A stretch of DNA of 64,000 bases from Limnephilus marmoratus (Eukaryota; Arthropoda; Insecta; Trichoptera; Limnephilidae), in the NCBI GenBank assembly GCA_917880885.1, contig OU862928.1, positions 39,792,962 to 39,856,961 on the forward strand. Reading direction: 5' to 3'. This document shows positions 45,630 to 56,182 of the stretch, piece by piece. How positions within the stretch are numbered: position 1 is the stretch's first letter; each line of letters starts with the position of its first letter. The notes beneath the pieces were generated by a model, which saw only the letters and a program-made list of their open reading frames with translations, ran no database searches and had not been told where the DNA came from. The position numbers and the translations under genes were made by a program.

Positions 45630-45755
45630 AAAACCTTGTTTTGAAAAATAATAAAACAACAATCTGCTCTGATGATGGACACTGCAACGCTGTCCGAAAC
45701 GTTGGCTAAAGAAGAAGGTAGCGTAACACGGCATAATACCCATAAAATAATAAAA
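45630..45755 (+). ncRNA. Hammerhead-ribozyme-like motif in a repeat (copy 1)
   Basis: CTGATGA (45669-45675), U, then GGACA pairing with TGTCC (45677-45681 with 45691-45695), then GAAA (45696-45699). This is the catalytic-core order of hammerheads. An extra U precedes stem II and I cannot identify a cleavage triplet or stem I with confidence. A second copy lies at 54071 and an inverted dimer at 30486. Activity is unproven. Confidence 0.4.
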
Positions 45756-45831
45756 CATGTTTTTGGTAAACTTGTAACGATTCTTAAAATGAGTTTACCT
45801 AATTATTCCATTATTACTGTATTAATATATT

Positions 45832-46770
45832 ATGTTTCCAAATGTCATACTATGACATTCACCAGAAATAAACATGTTATTAAGTACTCTTATTCACTCA
45901 ATAATGAACCTGTCATCTCGAAAACGGAATGTAAAGATCTTGGTGTGTACCTCGATAGCAAACTTATATTTAATAAGCACATCGACTCAATCGTTCACAG
46001 GTCATATAAAATGCTTGGTTTTGTTCTTCGCATAAGTAAAATGTTCAATAACCCGCGTACAGTAATAATGTTATATTTTGCATTAGTCAGAAGTACACTG
46101 GAATATGCTTCGCCAATTTGGAACCCGCAATACAAAGTATACATAGATAGCATAGAAAATATTCAAAACAAATTTATAAAATATCTTGCCTTTAAATTCA
46201 ACAATAACTTTGAATGCACATTTCAAACATTGCAACAAAGGCGAGCAATAGCTGATTTGACATTTATACACAAAATTTTAAATAATAACATTGACTGTAC
46301 CGAACTTCTTTCCCTAGTTAATTTTAATATACCCTTAAGACGTACACGTCATACAGAACTATTCCACACGCTTAATTACAAGACAAATGCAGCATCTAAT
46401 TCACCAATCAATCGTGCTCTTCATAAGTTCAATATTATTGGTCTAAATTCCAACATTGACATTTTCTCCGATTCACTGCCCAAATTTAAAAAGAGCATCT
46501 TGCGAATATTATAATTTGTTCAATGCGCACACATACATACACACATACTCACACACTCACACACACACCTTCCCACTACATACATCACCCGGTAATTACT
46601 TAATACGCATACCATAAATAAGACACTACAATGAAACACATAATAGGTACCTACCATGTAATATACTTATAAATTGTAATTTTTTAAACAAATTATCTTT
46701 TGTACTGTTTGTTTCTGTTAATAAATAAAAAAAAAATAAAAAAAAAAAAAAAAAATAAATAAAAAAAAAA
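45832..46770 (+). mobile_element. 5'-truncated Jockey-type LINE 3' end
   Basis: Coding frame to 46514: GVYLDSKLIFNKHIDSIV, LRSTLEYASPIW-type thumb motifs (VRSTLEYASPIWNP) and IENIQNKFIKYL, then a 3' UTR with a CA-rich run (46530-46570) and an A tail ending about 46770. Absent from copy 2 (54230-54250), where ATATATGGCTAGC follows directly. A short AATATAT may be the target duplication. Confidence 0.85.
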
Positions 46771-46861
46771 ATATATGGCTAGCTACAGTCTGAAAAGTAG
46801 AACATGTAATATAAAGTCAAATGAAATAAAAGGAAGGAAATTAAAAAATGTGATATATTGA

Positions 46862-47600
46862 ATATTGATTATAATGACAGAGAATCCAGTTTAAGCTCTG
46901 CTGGATGGTATTCAAGTCTCTTAACGGAATGGCTCCGACTTACTTATCGGAAATGTGTATTCCAGAAAATTCCAATTCTCGACAATCAACCCTCAGGTCA
47001 GCAGCAACATCAGTGATTGGAAGGTTGAAGGAACCAAAGCGCACACCAGATACTAAATTCGGTGAGCGTGCTTTCGGAGTGTCGGGACCTAAAGCCTGGA
47101 ATGGACTGCCACACGAGTTAAGAATGATCACAGATTCAGCGCAATTTAGAGCTAAACTTAAAACTCATCTTTTCAGACAGTCGTATCAATAAGTTAAAAA
47201 AAACTTTCACCTTCGCCTTCACGGCTCGCAACATTGTAAATAACTAAGTGTGTAAAAGCAAATTCTTAAAATTCTCCAGACTTTAAAAATAAATATTAAC
47301 TCAACTTTGGCATTAATCTTCTGTTAAATATAAATATAAATGTAAAACTCATGCAATGTCCAGTGTTTTGAATATAATGTCCTCCACGTGCAAAGTCGTA
47401 TCTTCCCCATAGCATAAGCATAAACTTTCTAATAAAGTGTGTTTTGTCGGAAGTGTCCTGCAGGTAAGTATGATTCTGTATCTATTTGAAAATAATAAAA
47501 TTAGATAGAGCCCAGGATTTATAATAAATTGTAAAGCGCCCTTGAGGTGATTTTTCACAAAAACGGCGCTATACAAATTATCCAATTATTATTATTATAG
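46862..47600 (+). mobile_element. L2/CR1-like LINE C-terminus and 3' UTR
   Basis: 46905-47192 encodes VFKSLNGMAPTYLSEMC, GERAFGVSGPKAWNGLPHEL and FRAKLKTHLFRQSYQ, the conserved end of L2/CR1-type ORF2. The 3' UTR ends in GCGCCCTTGAGGTGATTTTT, GGCGCTATACAAATTA and an (ATT)n tail at about 47580-47600. Confidence 0.75.
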
Positions 47601-47689
47601 TAAATTTGTGGCACGTTCCTTTCCTTCCATTCTTCATGGAAGATGGAAAATAAATTAAAAATTTAAAAAGCATTTCTGAATTCTGTTCT

Positions 47690-47920
47690 TACACCAGGGC
47701 GATACTGAGAGCATCTTGAGAGCATCCAGTCTCGGACGTGCCACAAATGAACTACATATTAGTTTAAATGAATTAACTTGAAATGGTTTTAGCCGTTTTT
47801 GGTGACCAGATCTCCTTCCGCTCTCCGCTACCTTCGCCTCATAACGTACCCTTTTGGGGGAAGTCACAGGCTCCAGACGGGAGCAGCTTGGACCTTTATG
47901 AGGTATTCACATTATTTTAT
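47690..47920. repeat. Older, diverged copy of part of the duplicated block
   Basis: Resembles 41800-42030: GGTGTAAG/GGTGTACG, TTTGGTGACYA, CTTCGCCTC/CTTCCTCTC, AGACGGGAGCAGCTTGGAC, ATGAGGTATTCACATTA. Much more diverged than the two main copies. Confidence 0.5.
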
Positions 47921-47924
47921 TTTA

Positions 47925-48560
47925 TTTAATGTTTGTTATATTCTGAACACAAAACTGGTTTAAATTAAATCAAAACAAGAACATGAAAATGGTTTTACTT
48001 TGATTCTGGCGGCACATAATTATAGTCTGCAACTAGAATTTTATTTCATTACATTCTGAACACAAAACTGGTTTAAAATTAAGAGTCAATCCGCAAGCTT
48101 GTTCCCAGCTACAATTAATATTACTCTCATAATATGCATATGCATTTTAAACGGTTTTCCAACGAATTGCGAATTTCGCAACGTATGGTTTGAAACAAAA
48201 ATTTTAACTACCTTCCAAACAGTTGAACGGTTTTCTTCGAAATGCGTCAGCAGATTAATTCGCATGCGAAACCGGTTTTATTTTAAGAGTGAATCTACAT
48301 GCGATTCCCCAACTTTAATTGATAGGTACTAAACACAAAAGACAAAAATGGTTTTCCTCCTATTTTTGAACTTGGAACTCGCGGTTGATTTCCTTCGAAA
48401 TGCGACAGCAGATGAATCCGCAACTGGAATTTACATTATGAACACAAGAGTGGTTTTAATTTAGGAATGGATCTGCGTAGGAGTCCACCAGTCATCAAGT
48501 TTTAATGAATTGTACTAAGAACACGTGAACGGTTTTCCTGAATTTTATAGCAAATTTATT
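47925..48560 (-). pseudogene. Decayed C2H2 zinc-finger array
   Basis: The minus strand gives a run of finger-like units, for example KPLLCS-stop-CKFQLRIHLLSHFEGN near 48370-48440 and RIKVKPFSCSC near 47970-48010. TTCTGAACACAAAACTGGTT recurs at 47941 and 48055, and similar blocks follow to 48560. Same decayed subfamily as 17740-18870, in opposite orientation. Confidence 0.55.
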
Positions 48561-48584
48561 GACTGCAACGAAAAATTAATTAAT

Positions 48585-48982
48585 TTTTGGGGATCGCTGG
48601 CAACGGTTAATATGCACTTTTTTTAAACCTTTTGATTCACCTTAATTACATTAAAAGGCAACTTAATTGCATTGGGGGAAGTGGAAAATATTTCATTCTA
48701 AATTTCATTACGTAAAATTAAAATTAGCTTTCGTATTTTAGAATGTACGCAAGAATCACAAACCATGACGCGAGTAGGCGTTATAAAGGGGCACTTTCTT
48801 TTGTATTGTGATACAAAAGAAAGTGCTATAGATATGATACATTATTTATTATTTAGCCATGATACACAAAAATATTTTCCACTTCCCTCAATGCAAAAAG
48901 TTGTCTTTTAATGTAATTAAGGTGAATCAAAAGATTTTTTCAAAAAATAGTGCATATTAACCGTTGCCAGCGATCCCCAAAA
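48585..48982. mobile_element. MITE with about 110-bp inverted termini and central hairpin
   Basis: TTTTGGGGATCGCTGGCAAC at the left and its complement at the right continue inward for about 110 bp with few mismatches. The centre holds a second perfect hairpin (48791-48806 with 48811-48826, loop TGTG). The target duplication is unclear. No ORF. Confidence 0.8.
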
Positions 48983-49713
48983 TTTACCCCGATTGTAATT
49001 TTTTGTGGTGCCTTCAGCAAGACGCACCAAAAAGCTTCGCGGGCCGCAGGTTCCCCACTATTCCCCACCTCTGCTTTACGGGATCAAGAGTGTTCCGCAT
49101 TTATTGGGTAATTCTCAATGACGTTTTATAAATAAATAGACTCGCCATAGTCTCATGTACTCACAATATAATGTGGATAGTAAGGAACACTCTTTTGTTT
49201 TCAGCGATTTTCAGTATAATTTCTTAATTCAAAATTTTATTCCTGTGTGATAAAGAGAGGCAATCAAATAATGCGTATGTATGAATGACATGGATATATA
49301 TGAGCGGGCGGCGTATTGCTTGTCAGTTTTTAATGGAACGTTCACTGTCTCCTTTTCTTGAGGCCCACTAGAATAAAAGGTCCGGCTGCCCATCAGAGTT
49401 TGATATGTCGAGCTACGCAATAAATTCAATTAATAGGGCAACGACAGTTTTCAAATGGTGGCGATTGTCATCAATACTTGTTAGAACTACTGATTTATGT
49501 GTTGTTTTACCGCAAGCAAACAGATAAACAGAGTGTTTAGGCTGATCAGTCTACTTTAAAACAGTGAAGTTTACTTAGCAACAGAAATTTGGCTTTATTA
49601 TAAATTTTTTAAACTTTATGAGTAAAATCTCAAATTATAATATTTAATTAAATGAAGACAATATTAGCGAAACTGAATCGAAATCTGGAGACAGAAAAAT
49701 CAGAAAAGATATT

Positions 49714-49785
49714 TGCTCCGCTGGGACTCGAACCCAGAACCCTTTTCTTACATGGAAACAGCTCTACCGATTAAGCTACGGAACC
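49714..49785 (-). tRNA. tRNA-like sequence 1 (tRNA-derived repeat)
   Basis: Has box A TAGCTTAATCGG and box B GGTTCGAGTCC of Pol III promoters, and folds as a cloverleaf: D stem GCTT/GAGC, T stem CTGGG/CCCAG, acceptor GGTTCCG/CGGAGCA with a terminal mismatch. The anticodon stem has a mismatch and position 33 is A not U (loop CATGTAA), so a normal decoding tRNA is unlikely. Read literally, the anticodon would be TGT. Confidence 0.5.
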
Positions 49786-50128
49786 CATATTAATTCGGTC
49801 ACTTTTAACTGTATCATACTTCGACTAAGAACTACCAACATTATCTTCATTTACTTAACGCACATATTATTGGCTGCTATCTTTATATATGATTACAAGA
49901 TTCAACTCGAACTAAATGCAATCTAGATAGTGTCTGGATAATTTTTTATCCATTTTATTTGTAATACGCGACATCTATTGACTTTTTTCTGCAAGTCTAG
50001 GATGAATATTTATTATAAATTTTTTAAACTTTATGAGTAAAATCTCAAATTATAATATTTAATTAAATGAAGACAATATTAGCGAAACTGAATCGAAATC
50101 TGGAGACAGAAAAATCAGAAAAGATATT

Positions 50129-50200
50129 TGCTCCGCTGGGACTCGAACCCAGAACCCTTTTCTTACATGGAAACAGCTCTACCGATTAAGCTACGGAACC
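50129..50200 (-). tRNA. tRNA-like sequence 2
   Basis: Identical to copy 1 at a spacing of 415 bp, same strand. Confidence 0.5.
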
Positions 50201-50543
50201 CATATTAATTCGGTCACTTTTAACTGTATCATACTTCGACTAAGAACTACCAACATTATCTTCATTTACTTAACGCACATATTATTGGCTGCTATCTTTA
50301 TATATGATTACAAGATTCAACTCGAACTAAATGCAATCTAGATAGTGTCTGGATAATTTTTTATCCATTTTATTTGTAATACGCGACATCTATTGACTTT
50401 TTTCTGCAAGTCTAGGATGAATATTTATTATAAATTTTTTAAACTTTATGAGTAAAATCTCAAATTATAATATTTAATTAAATGAAGACAATATTAGCGA
50501 AACTGAATCGAAATCTGGAGACAGAAAAATCAGAAAAGATATT

Positions 50544-50607
50544 TGCTCCGCTGGGACTCGAACCCAGAACCCTTTTCTTACATGGAAACAGCTCTACCGA
50601 TTAAGCT
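50544..50607 (-). tRNA. tRNA-like sequence 3, truncated, in the palindrome loop
   Basis: Identical to copies 1-2 but lacks the first eight bases of the 5' acceptor strand. It is joined at AAGCT to the inverted half. It forms most of the hairpin loop. Confidence 0.5.
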
Positions 50608-50935
50608 GATTCTGTCTCCAGATTTCGATTCAGTTTCGCTAATATTGTCTTCATTTAATTAAATATTATAATTTGAGATTTTACTCATAAAGTTTAAAAA
50701 ATTTATAATAAATATTCATCCTAGACTTGCAGAAAAAAGTCAATAGATGTCGCGTATTACAAATAAAATGGATAAAAAATTATCCAGACACTATCTAGAT
50801 TGCATTTAGTTCGAGTTGAATCTTGTAATCATATATAAAGATAGCAGCCAATAATATGTGCGTTAAGTAAATGAAGATAATGTTGGTAGTTCTTAGTCGA
50901 AGTATGATACAGTTAAAAGTGACCGAATTAATATG

Positions 50936-51007
50936 GGTTCCGTAGCTTAATCGGTAGAGCTGTTTCCATGTAAGAAAAGGGTTCTGGGTTCGAGTCCCAG
51001 CGGAGCA
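50936..51007 (+). tRNA. tRNA-like sequence 4
   Basis: Exact reverse-orientation copy. Boxes A and B intact. Confidence 0.5.
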
Positions 51008-51350
51008 AATATCTTTTCTGATTTTTCTGTCTCCAGATTTCGATTCAGTTTCGCTAATATTGTCTTCATTTAATTAAATATTATAATTTGAGATTTTACT
51101 CATAAAGTTTAAAAAATTTATAATAAATATTCATCCTAGACTTGCAGAAAAAAGTCAATAGATGTCGCGTATTACAAATAAAATGGATAAAAAATTATCC
51201 AGACACTATCTAGATTGCATTTAGTTCGAGTTGAATCTTGTAATCATATATAAAGATAGCAGCCAATAATATGTGCGTTAAGTAAATGAAGATAATGTTG
51301 GTAGTTCTTAGTCGAAGTATGATACAGTTAAAAGTGACCGAATTAATATG

Positions 51351-51422
51351 GGTTCCGTAGCTTAATCGGTAGAGCTGTTTCCATGTAAGAAAAGGGTTCT
51401 GGGTTCGAGTCCCAGCGGAGCA
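51351..51422 (+). tRNA. tRNA-like sequence 5
   Basis: Exact copy of sequence 4, 415 bp downstream. The unit is cut about 70 bp later by the A tail. Confidence 0.5.
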
Positions 51423-52175
51423 AATATCTTTTCTGATTTTTCTGTCTCCAGATTTCGATTCAGTTTCGCTAATATTGTCTTCATTTAATTAAAAAAAAAA
51501 AAGAAATTTGGCTGTTGCGCGTCCAGACCCTTTACTTTAGTAGGACTTGAATTATTTCTAATGACGTTTAAAACCGCGAGCGGGAAACATGAAAATTAAT
51601 TGTAATATTTATAATAATCGATAATATTAAGTAATTTGCGTGTACTTACAAATGAAATGTTATTCATTCGCCTTTACTATTATTTGCCGTGTAATTGAAA
51701 CATTTTCTCATCACACAGGAGGGCATTTTGACACTTTTTAAAATGCAATTTACTTACTGGTAAGACGCAACCTTACTCGACGCGTAGCAGTTTAGTACTA
51801 AAGTACTAGATATCGAGCTCCGTACAATTGTCTTGTTCTTGTCTTCCCACTTTGAGATTTCTACCCCTCGTCTAAAAATATGTAACGTCATTGGCAATTC
51901 TATGGATTTTTGATGATTTTGCGAGGGAGTTTTTATTTTTTAACATGGCAACGCTGGTTATAGGTACACACACAACAATAATATGAAATTGGGAACTAGT
52001 TAATATTTGGAGCATAATTAAAGATTATATAGGTTTACCGTCTATTATTGCCATCGAGTGCACGTAAAAGACAAAGGTTGTTGCGATCAGTCAAGTCAAA
52101 ATGTAATAAGTGAAGATAAGATGAACTTACTGATAGCTTGGTTATTATGTGCGACAGGTGTCAGCGGCCGTAAAC

Positions 52176-53940
52176 CAGGGTTGTTATGTCTAATAAAATT
52201 ATTTCCCTAGATTTCAAGGCGAAATTACCCAAGGTACCACCTTGACATAAGAAAAAAAAAAACACTTGACATTTAAAAAAAAAACTGCAATCGGTGGGGG
52301 GGGGGGGAGGGTTAATTGTCAAAATCAAAATTCAAACACAAAATCCTGAGTGGAAGATGCCCTGGTGTACAACTACCGTTTAGAATTAAAACTTTGCTTG
52401 AAACGTGTTTGGTGACTAAATCTGAATAGCCGGGTACATCCCCACCTTCCTCTCCTCCATCACCGTCCCCTACACACTTATTTTCAGCCTCACAACACCC
52501 CTAAATTGGGGATGCCATAGTCTCACTGGTTCCAAAAGGGAGTAGTTGGGACTTTTTTGACGTATTCACGTTAAAAATAAAAATAGATAGGTTATTAGTT
52601 TGGGTAAGCTAAGTAAGTAATTTATTATTCATGCATATTTTGATTTAAACGAAACTCTCGCAAATGTTACATAAATGTAAAATACACAAAAAAAATGGCG
52701 CCAAAGGAATCGAATACACGAAATTTTGAGTTAAAATGGAAATTTAATGCATCTTTTACATACTTTCTAGTCAAACGTAATAACTTGTTTATTGTAGTAA
52801 TTAAGTTGAAATAGAGTATACAGTGTAATTACTAAAATCTGTGTTTAATAAGAGTGCGGCGGCTACTGGAATACCTACTATTATTTTAAATCCATTTTAT
52901 TTTTATTTATTTATTTATTGACGCCCAATTGGGCTTTTAAGAGAACATATTAAATACAATTTTCAGCCGGCCGTTCCTCGTATTTCAAAGCAAAACTTCA
53001 CTCACTCGACGGCTCATATCTCAAATATCTCGTATCTTAGGCGCCCGTATCTCGAGGTACCACTGTATATTCATTTTGCCTTTGGATATTACCTCTCTTG
53101 GGTTAGATCATAGATCATAGGTTCTCAACGAGGGCGATAACGCCACCTTGGGGGCGCTTCAGACCTTCAGGGGGCGGTAGGAGACCCAGAAAAAACCCAA
53201 TTGAAACGTTATTTGACAATTTTAATTATTTTTTTTATAGTTTAAATTGGAACGAAATATTTTTTTAGGTGGCAAGTGTGGCGTTATAAACAATATTTTG
53301 GTAAAAACATGTGCACGGAGTAAATAGTTAAATACTCGCAAAGTTTGGTCAAAGAAACTTCAGGTACTTTGCAACAAAACTTTATAATACACTTCCACTG
53401 ACCTTTAGACAGCACACTAATAAACTAAAATACAATACAATAAATAAACACTAAAATACAAAACAGATACCAAGTTTTGGATCACTAGCAAAGATAGATC
53501 ATATATTAACAATATTGTTAGAACCTCCTAATGCATGCTTTCCCATTGGTACGATGCTGATTGTCCTTGTACTTTACTTAAAATGTTATTAGCATTGTTG
53601 TTGTTATCCTTATTTTTGTTTTGAACTATTTATACTAAAATGCGCCTGCTCTCAACACAGGAACTCCTAGTGAGACAGGCACAGCACAATCACCAATGTT
53701 ACCTAACAAACAAAAATTATAATAAAAAAAATGAAAAAAAGCAATGCATAACATAGAGATGCCTTCAGCTGAAATTGTATATTTTACCAATGAGAAGAAG
53801 ATTACAAATCCAATAAATAAAAAATAAAAAAAATGGCTAGAATCCGAAATTTTCCCTAGATTTGTTATGATTTCCCTTTTTCCTAAAAAATATTTTTCTC
53901 CCCTAGATATAGGGCAATTTCCATAGACATCTCAACCCAG
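52176..53940. mobile_element. hAT-like element shared by both duplication copies (copy 2)
   Basis: Counterpart of 41620-43350, with the same CCGTAAAC duplication (52168-52175 and 53941-53948) and termini, a G run at 52290 and the LINE C-terminal scrap at about 53310-53720. Many small differences indicate an old duplication. Confidence 0.85.
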
Positions 53941-54039
53941 CCGTAAACAAAACACCAACAATCAACATAAAACAACTGAAAACCAGTCTTGCCATGTGCC
54001 AAAAATGAAAAACCAAGTTATAGGGTTGAAAAAAACCTT

Positions 54040-54165
54040 GTTTTGAAAAATAATAAAACAACAATCTGCTCTGATGGTGGACACTGCAACGCTGTCCGAA
54101 ACGTTGGCAAAAGAAGAAGGTAGCGTAACACGGCATAATACCCAAAAAATAATAACAAAAATAAT
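54040..54165 (+). ncRNA. Hammerhead-like motif (copy 2)
   Basis: As at 45630, but the core reads CTGATGG (A9 changed to G) before TGGACACTGCAACGCTGTCC and GAAA. A9 is essential in hammerheads, so this copy should be inactive. Confidence 0.3.
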
Positions 54166-54848
54166 AAAACATGTTTTTGGTAAACTTGTAACGATTCTTA
54201 AAATGAGTTTACCTAATTATTCCATTATTACTATGTATGTATTAAATATATGGCTAGCTACAGTCTAAAAAGTAGAACATGTAATCAAGTTCATCTTTTT
54301 TATTGTTCAACTTTGTCTCTGTATTATAAACTTATTTGTAAAAGCCCATCAGGGCGTTGATATATTAATAAATAAATAAATAAAGTAAATAAATAAATAA
54401 AGTCAAATGAAATAAAAGGAAGGAAATTAATTATATAAAAATGTGATTTATTGAATATTGATGTGATAAATAAATGAAACAACCGACTTGTTCAAGGCAA
54501 GATGATAGACAGAGATTTTTATTCATAGATGCATAGATAACTAAATACACTCCAGTACAACAAATGACGTTAGGTACTTGGTTTATTTAATGTAACCCGG
54601 AATTAATAGCCGGTTCACACGATTCAATTTTAGTTGATCAACTCGACACTTGAAAGCATATTGACAGGTGTGAACCTTCTTTCAACAAAGTTGAACAAGT
54701 TTTTTGTTGACCAACTAAAGTTGATAGCCCGTCTACTTTTGACGTTCGAGTATGACCGCACCATCTTGGTTACCATAGTTACTCGCGGGCACAAGTAGAC
54801 GTCAAACATTTATGTCAATATTCTTATACATTCCTAGTTTCTACCGTC

Positions 54849-55037
54849 ATGGAATCCGTTTCAACGAAAAAATATCTGAAATGGTCGGATGATTTGATGT
54901 TCAAATTTATGCATCCCTGTCTTTGGGATCAAAAGCAAAAAGTGTACAAAAATAGAAATGCCCGTGATACTGCAATAAATAATATGTGTTTCATTTACAC
55001 TACCTACCCAATATATTATGATAATGACAGAAAATAG
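54849..55037 (+). pseudogene. MADF/Myb-SANT-like 5' exon in Harbinger derivative 1
   Basis: Reads MESVSTKKYLKWSDDLMFKF and HPCLWDQKQKVYKNRNARDT, the opening of a MADF-type DNA-binding domain with the conserved LWD. The frame leaves homology after AINNMC, presumably at the lost splice junction or deletion edge. Confidence 0.6.
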
Positions 55038-55234
55038 CGGTAAATATTCTGAGACATGCGTCACCTTTAATACGCATAAATTAAAAGAAAAAACAATTTG
55101 TACAAATCTAATAACTACCTATGTCAAACTTTGACGTTTGGCGTTGTCGTTTTTAGGTTATGGTAAAGCTAACTTTAACGAAATATGCATTATTTCCTTG
55201 CTTCTCCGGTTATTGTAGTTAGTAGTAATTATTA

Positions 55235-55522
55235 TTAATTTAAACATCTCTGAAAAATTTTATCGCCAATTTTGGAAAGCAGCTCATCAGATTGTTTTTC
55301 TGTCATCCTCAAGTGATTTCTATATCCTCCGGAGTCTTCTAGGGCCATCTCTTTCAAAATTGTGTTGAATGCGCCTAATTCACTCCTTCTCATGATCCAT
55401 TTTCTCGCCCAAATACGACGTTTTTCATGCTTTTCCATAATCTCGAGCTCGTCTCGCAGAACATCAGAAGTTAGAGAGACGCACGCACTGACAATTTCAG
55501 TTGACGCCATCTTGAATGTCAA
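55235..55522 (-). pseudogene. Harbinger transposase N-terminal exon (derivative 1)
   Basis: MTFKMASTEIVSACVSLTSD precedes RRIWARKWIMRRSELGAFNT and LEDSGGYRNHLRMTEKQSDE, the characteristic W-P/K-W...R..LG...Y.N.LRM N-terminal motif of insect PIF/Harbinger transposases. The DDE domain is absent. Confidence 0.8.
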
Positions 55523-55993
55523 ATTCGGTTCTACTTAAATTGAAACGTGTGAACATAATCTTGTTCAACTTTTTACGTTAAATAAAAGTGGATCAACAAA
55601 AATCGAAACGTCTGAACGCGCCCAAGGGCGGCTTGCACCAACTATCGCTAATTTTATCTTAAATTGTATTTAACTAAATGCATTTAAGTCACTAAATACA
55701 TTTAACTTAAATGTGTTTAGTTTCGTCCTGCACCAAGCAGTTGGAGCGGTTATTTAGTTAAATGTCATTTAGCATCGGTAAAACAGTTACCGCTATGTTA
55801 CCGCCGTTAACGCGTCGGTAAAACAGTTGCATCTTTCCTTAGCACCACCCACACGCACACTTTCTGCACAGCGACTTGGAGTGGCGAGGGGCATGATCAC
55901 TCAAAATTGTCCGTGTGGGGGGTGCTTAAATTTACGGGTGTCAAAATATTTTAAGGTTATGTTATGGTTGCGTAGTTTATTTTGATACAGAAA

Positions 55994-56170
55994 ATGAGTG
56001 CCCAAATAAATAAATCCAGAGCGAGAGTTCATAACTTTTCGAAGGAGGAACAATTTTTGTTTTTTGATAGTAATGGAGTTGGTTCAGCTACAAAAAGATT
56101 CATTACAAATAGAAATTGAGCACAAGAAACAAATTAATGAATCATCTCGATTAGAAGAGAAAGTAAAATA
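55994..56170 (+). pseudogene. Myb/SANT-like remnant in Harbinger derivative 2
   Basis: MSAQINKSRARVHNFSKEEQ then FLFF matches the opening of the Harbinger Myb/SANT protein. After a break, VQLQKDSLQIEIEHKKQINE resembles its coiled C-terminal end. The middle is deleted. Confidence 0.55.
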
Positions 56171-56182
56171 AAACAAAAATAA

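Larger units (their letters stand above)
35970..46860. repeat. Segmental duplication, copy 1
   Basis: With younger insertions removed, this matches 49030-54458 in the same order. Shared blocks are GCGGGCC-CAGGTTCCC and GGGATCAAGAGTGTTCCG (36005 and 49080), TTTTTGATGATTTTGCGAG (36044 and 51907), the hAT at 41620 and 52176, the ribozyme-like block (45669 and 54071), and ATATATGGCTAGCTACAGTC (46770 and 54247). Private insertions here are the hAT 36300-41600, the hAT 43373-45553 and a LINE tail about 45832-46770. Confidence 0.85.
49595..51501 (+). mobile_element. Retro-inserted inverted multimer of a 415-bp tRNA-like cassette
   Basis: Flanked by a 12-bp duplication AGAAATTTGGCT (49583-49594 and 51502-51513) and ending in an A run (51491-51501), the marks of LINE-driven retroposition. 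Inside, a 415-bp unit is repeated head-to-tail in minus orientation (exact 415-bp steps at 49611, 50026, 50441), then in plus orientation (50941, 51356). Arms 49646-50526 and 50610-51490 (881 bp) are complementary with no mismatch I could find, around an 83-nt loop. A transcript would be a very long hairpin. Confidence 0.85.
49116..51893. mobile_element. Non-autonomous hAT-like element carrying the tRNA-like hairpin
   Basis: Termini CAATGACGTT with complement AACGTCATTG, flanked by GTAATTCT (49108-49115) and GCAATTCT (51894-51901), an 8-bp duplication with one change. Copy 1 has the unfilled site near 36033-36040 (ATAATTCT). Excluding the nested insertion it is about 870 bp without transposase. 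Confidence 0.75.
49030..54458. repeat. Segmental duplication, copy 2
   Basis: Counterpart of 35970-46860. Private insertions are the hAT-like element 49116-51893 with its nested hairpin, and the Copia element starting at 54459. Similarity to copy 1 is not recovered beyond the Copia element. Confidence 0.85.
54607..55622. mobile_element. PIF/Harbinger deletion derivative 1
   Basis: Imperfect termini (left AGCCGGTTCACACG, right inverted GGCGCGTTCAGACG). TAA at the left (54604-54606), CAA at the right (55623-55625). It contains the first exons of both genes expected of the family, facing each other: a MADF-like piece on plus (54849-55037) and the transposase N-terminus on minus (55235-55522). 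The catalytic core is missing. Confidence 0.75.

Noticed and set aside
45561..45758. Minus-strand Cys/Phe-rich frame duplicated at 53903-54172
   Set aside because: It is the antisense shadow of the ribozyme-like repeat and its flank, conserved only because the segment is duplicated.
49714..51422. Cluster of functional tRNA genes
   Set aside because: Copies are identical, sit in a retroposed inverted multimer, and have a defective anticodon arm.
49595..51501. Pure assembly artefact
   Set aside because: A foldback error would not normally create a 12-bp duplication of flanking DNA and a terminal A run. It remains possible for the inner symmetry, so it is kept as a check.
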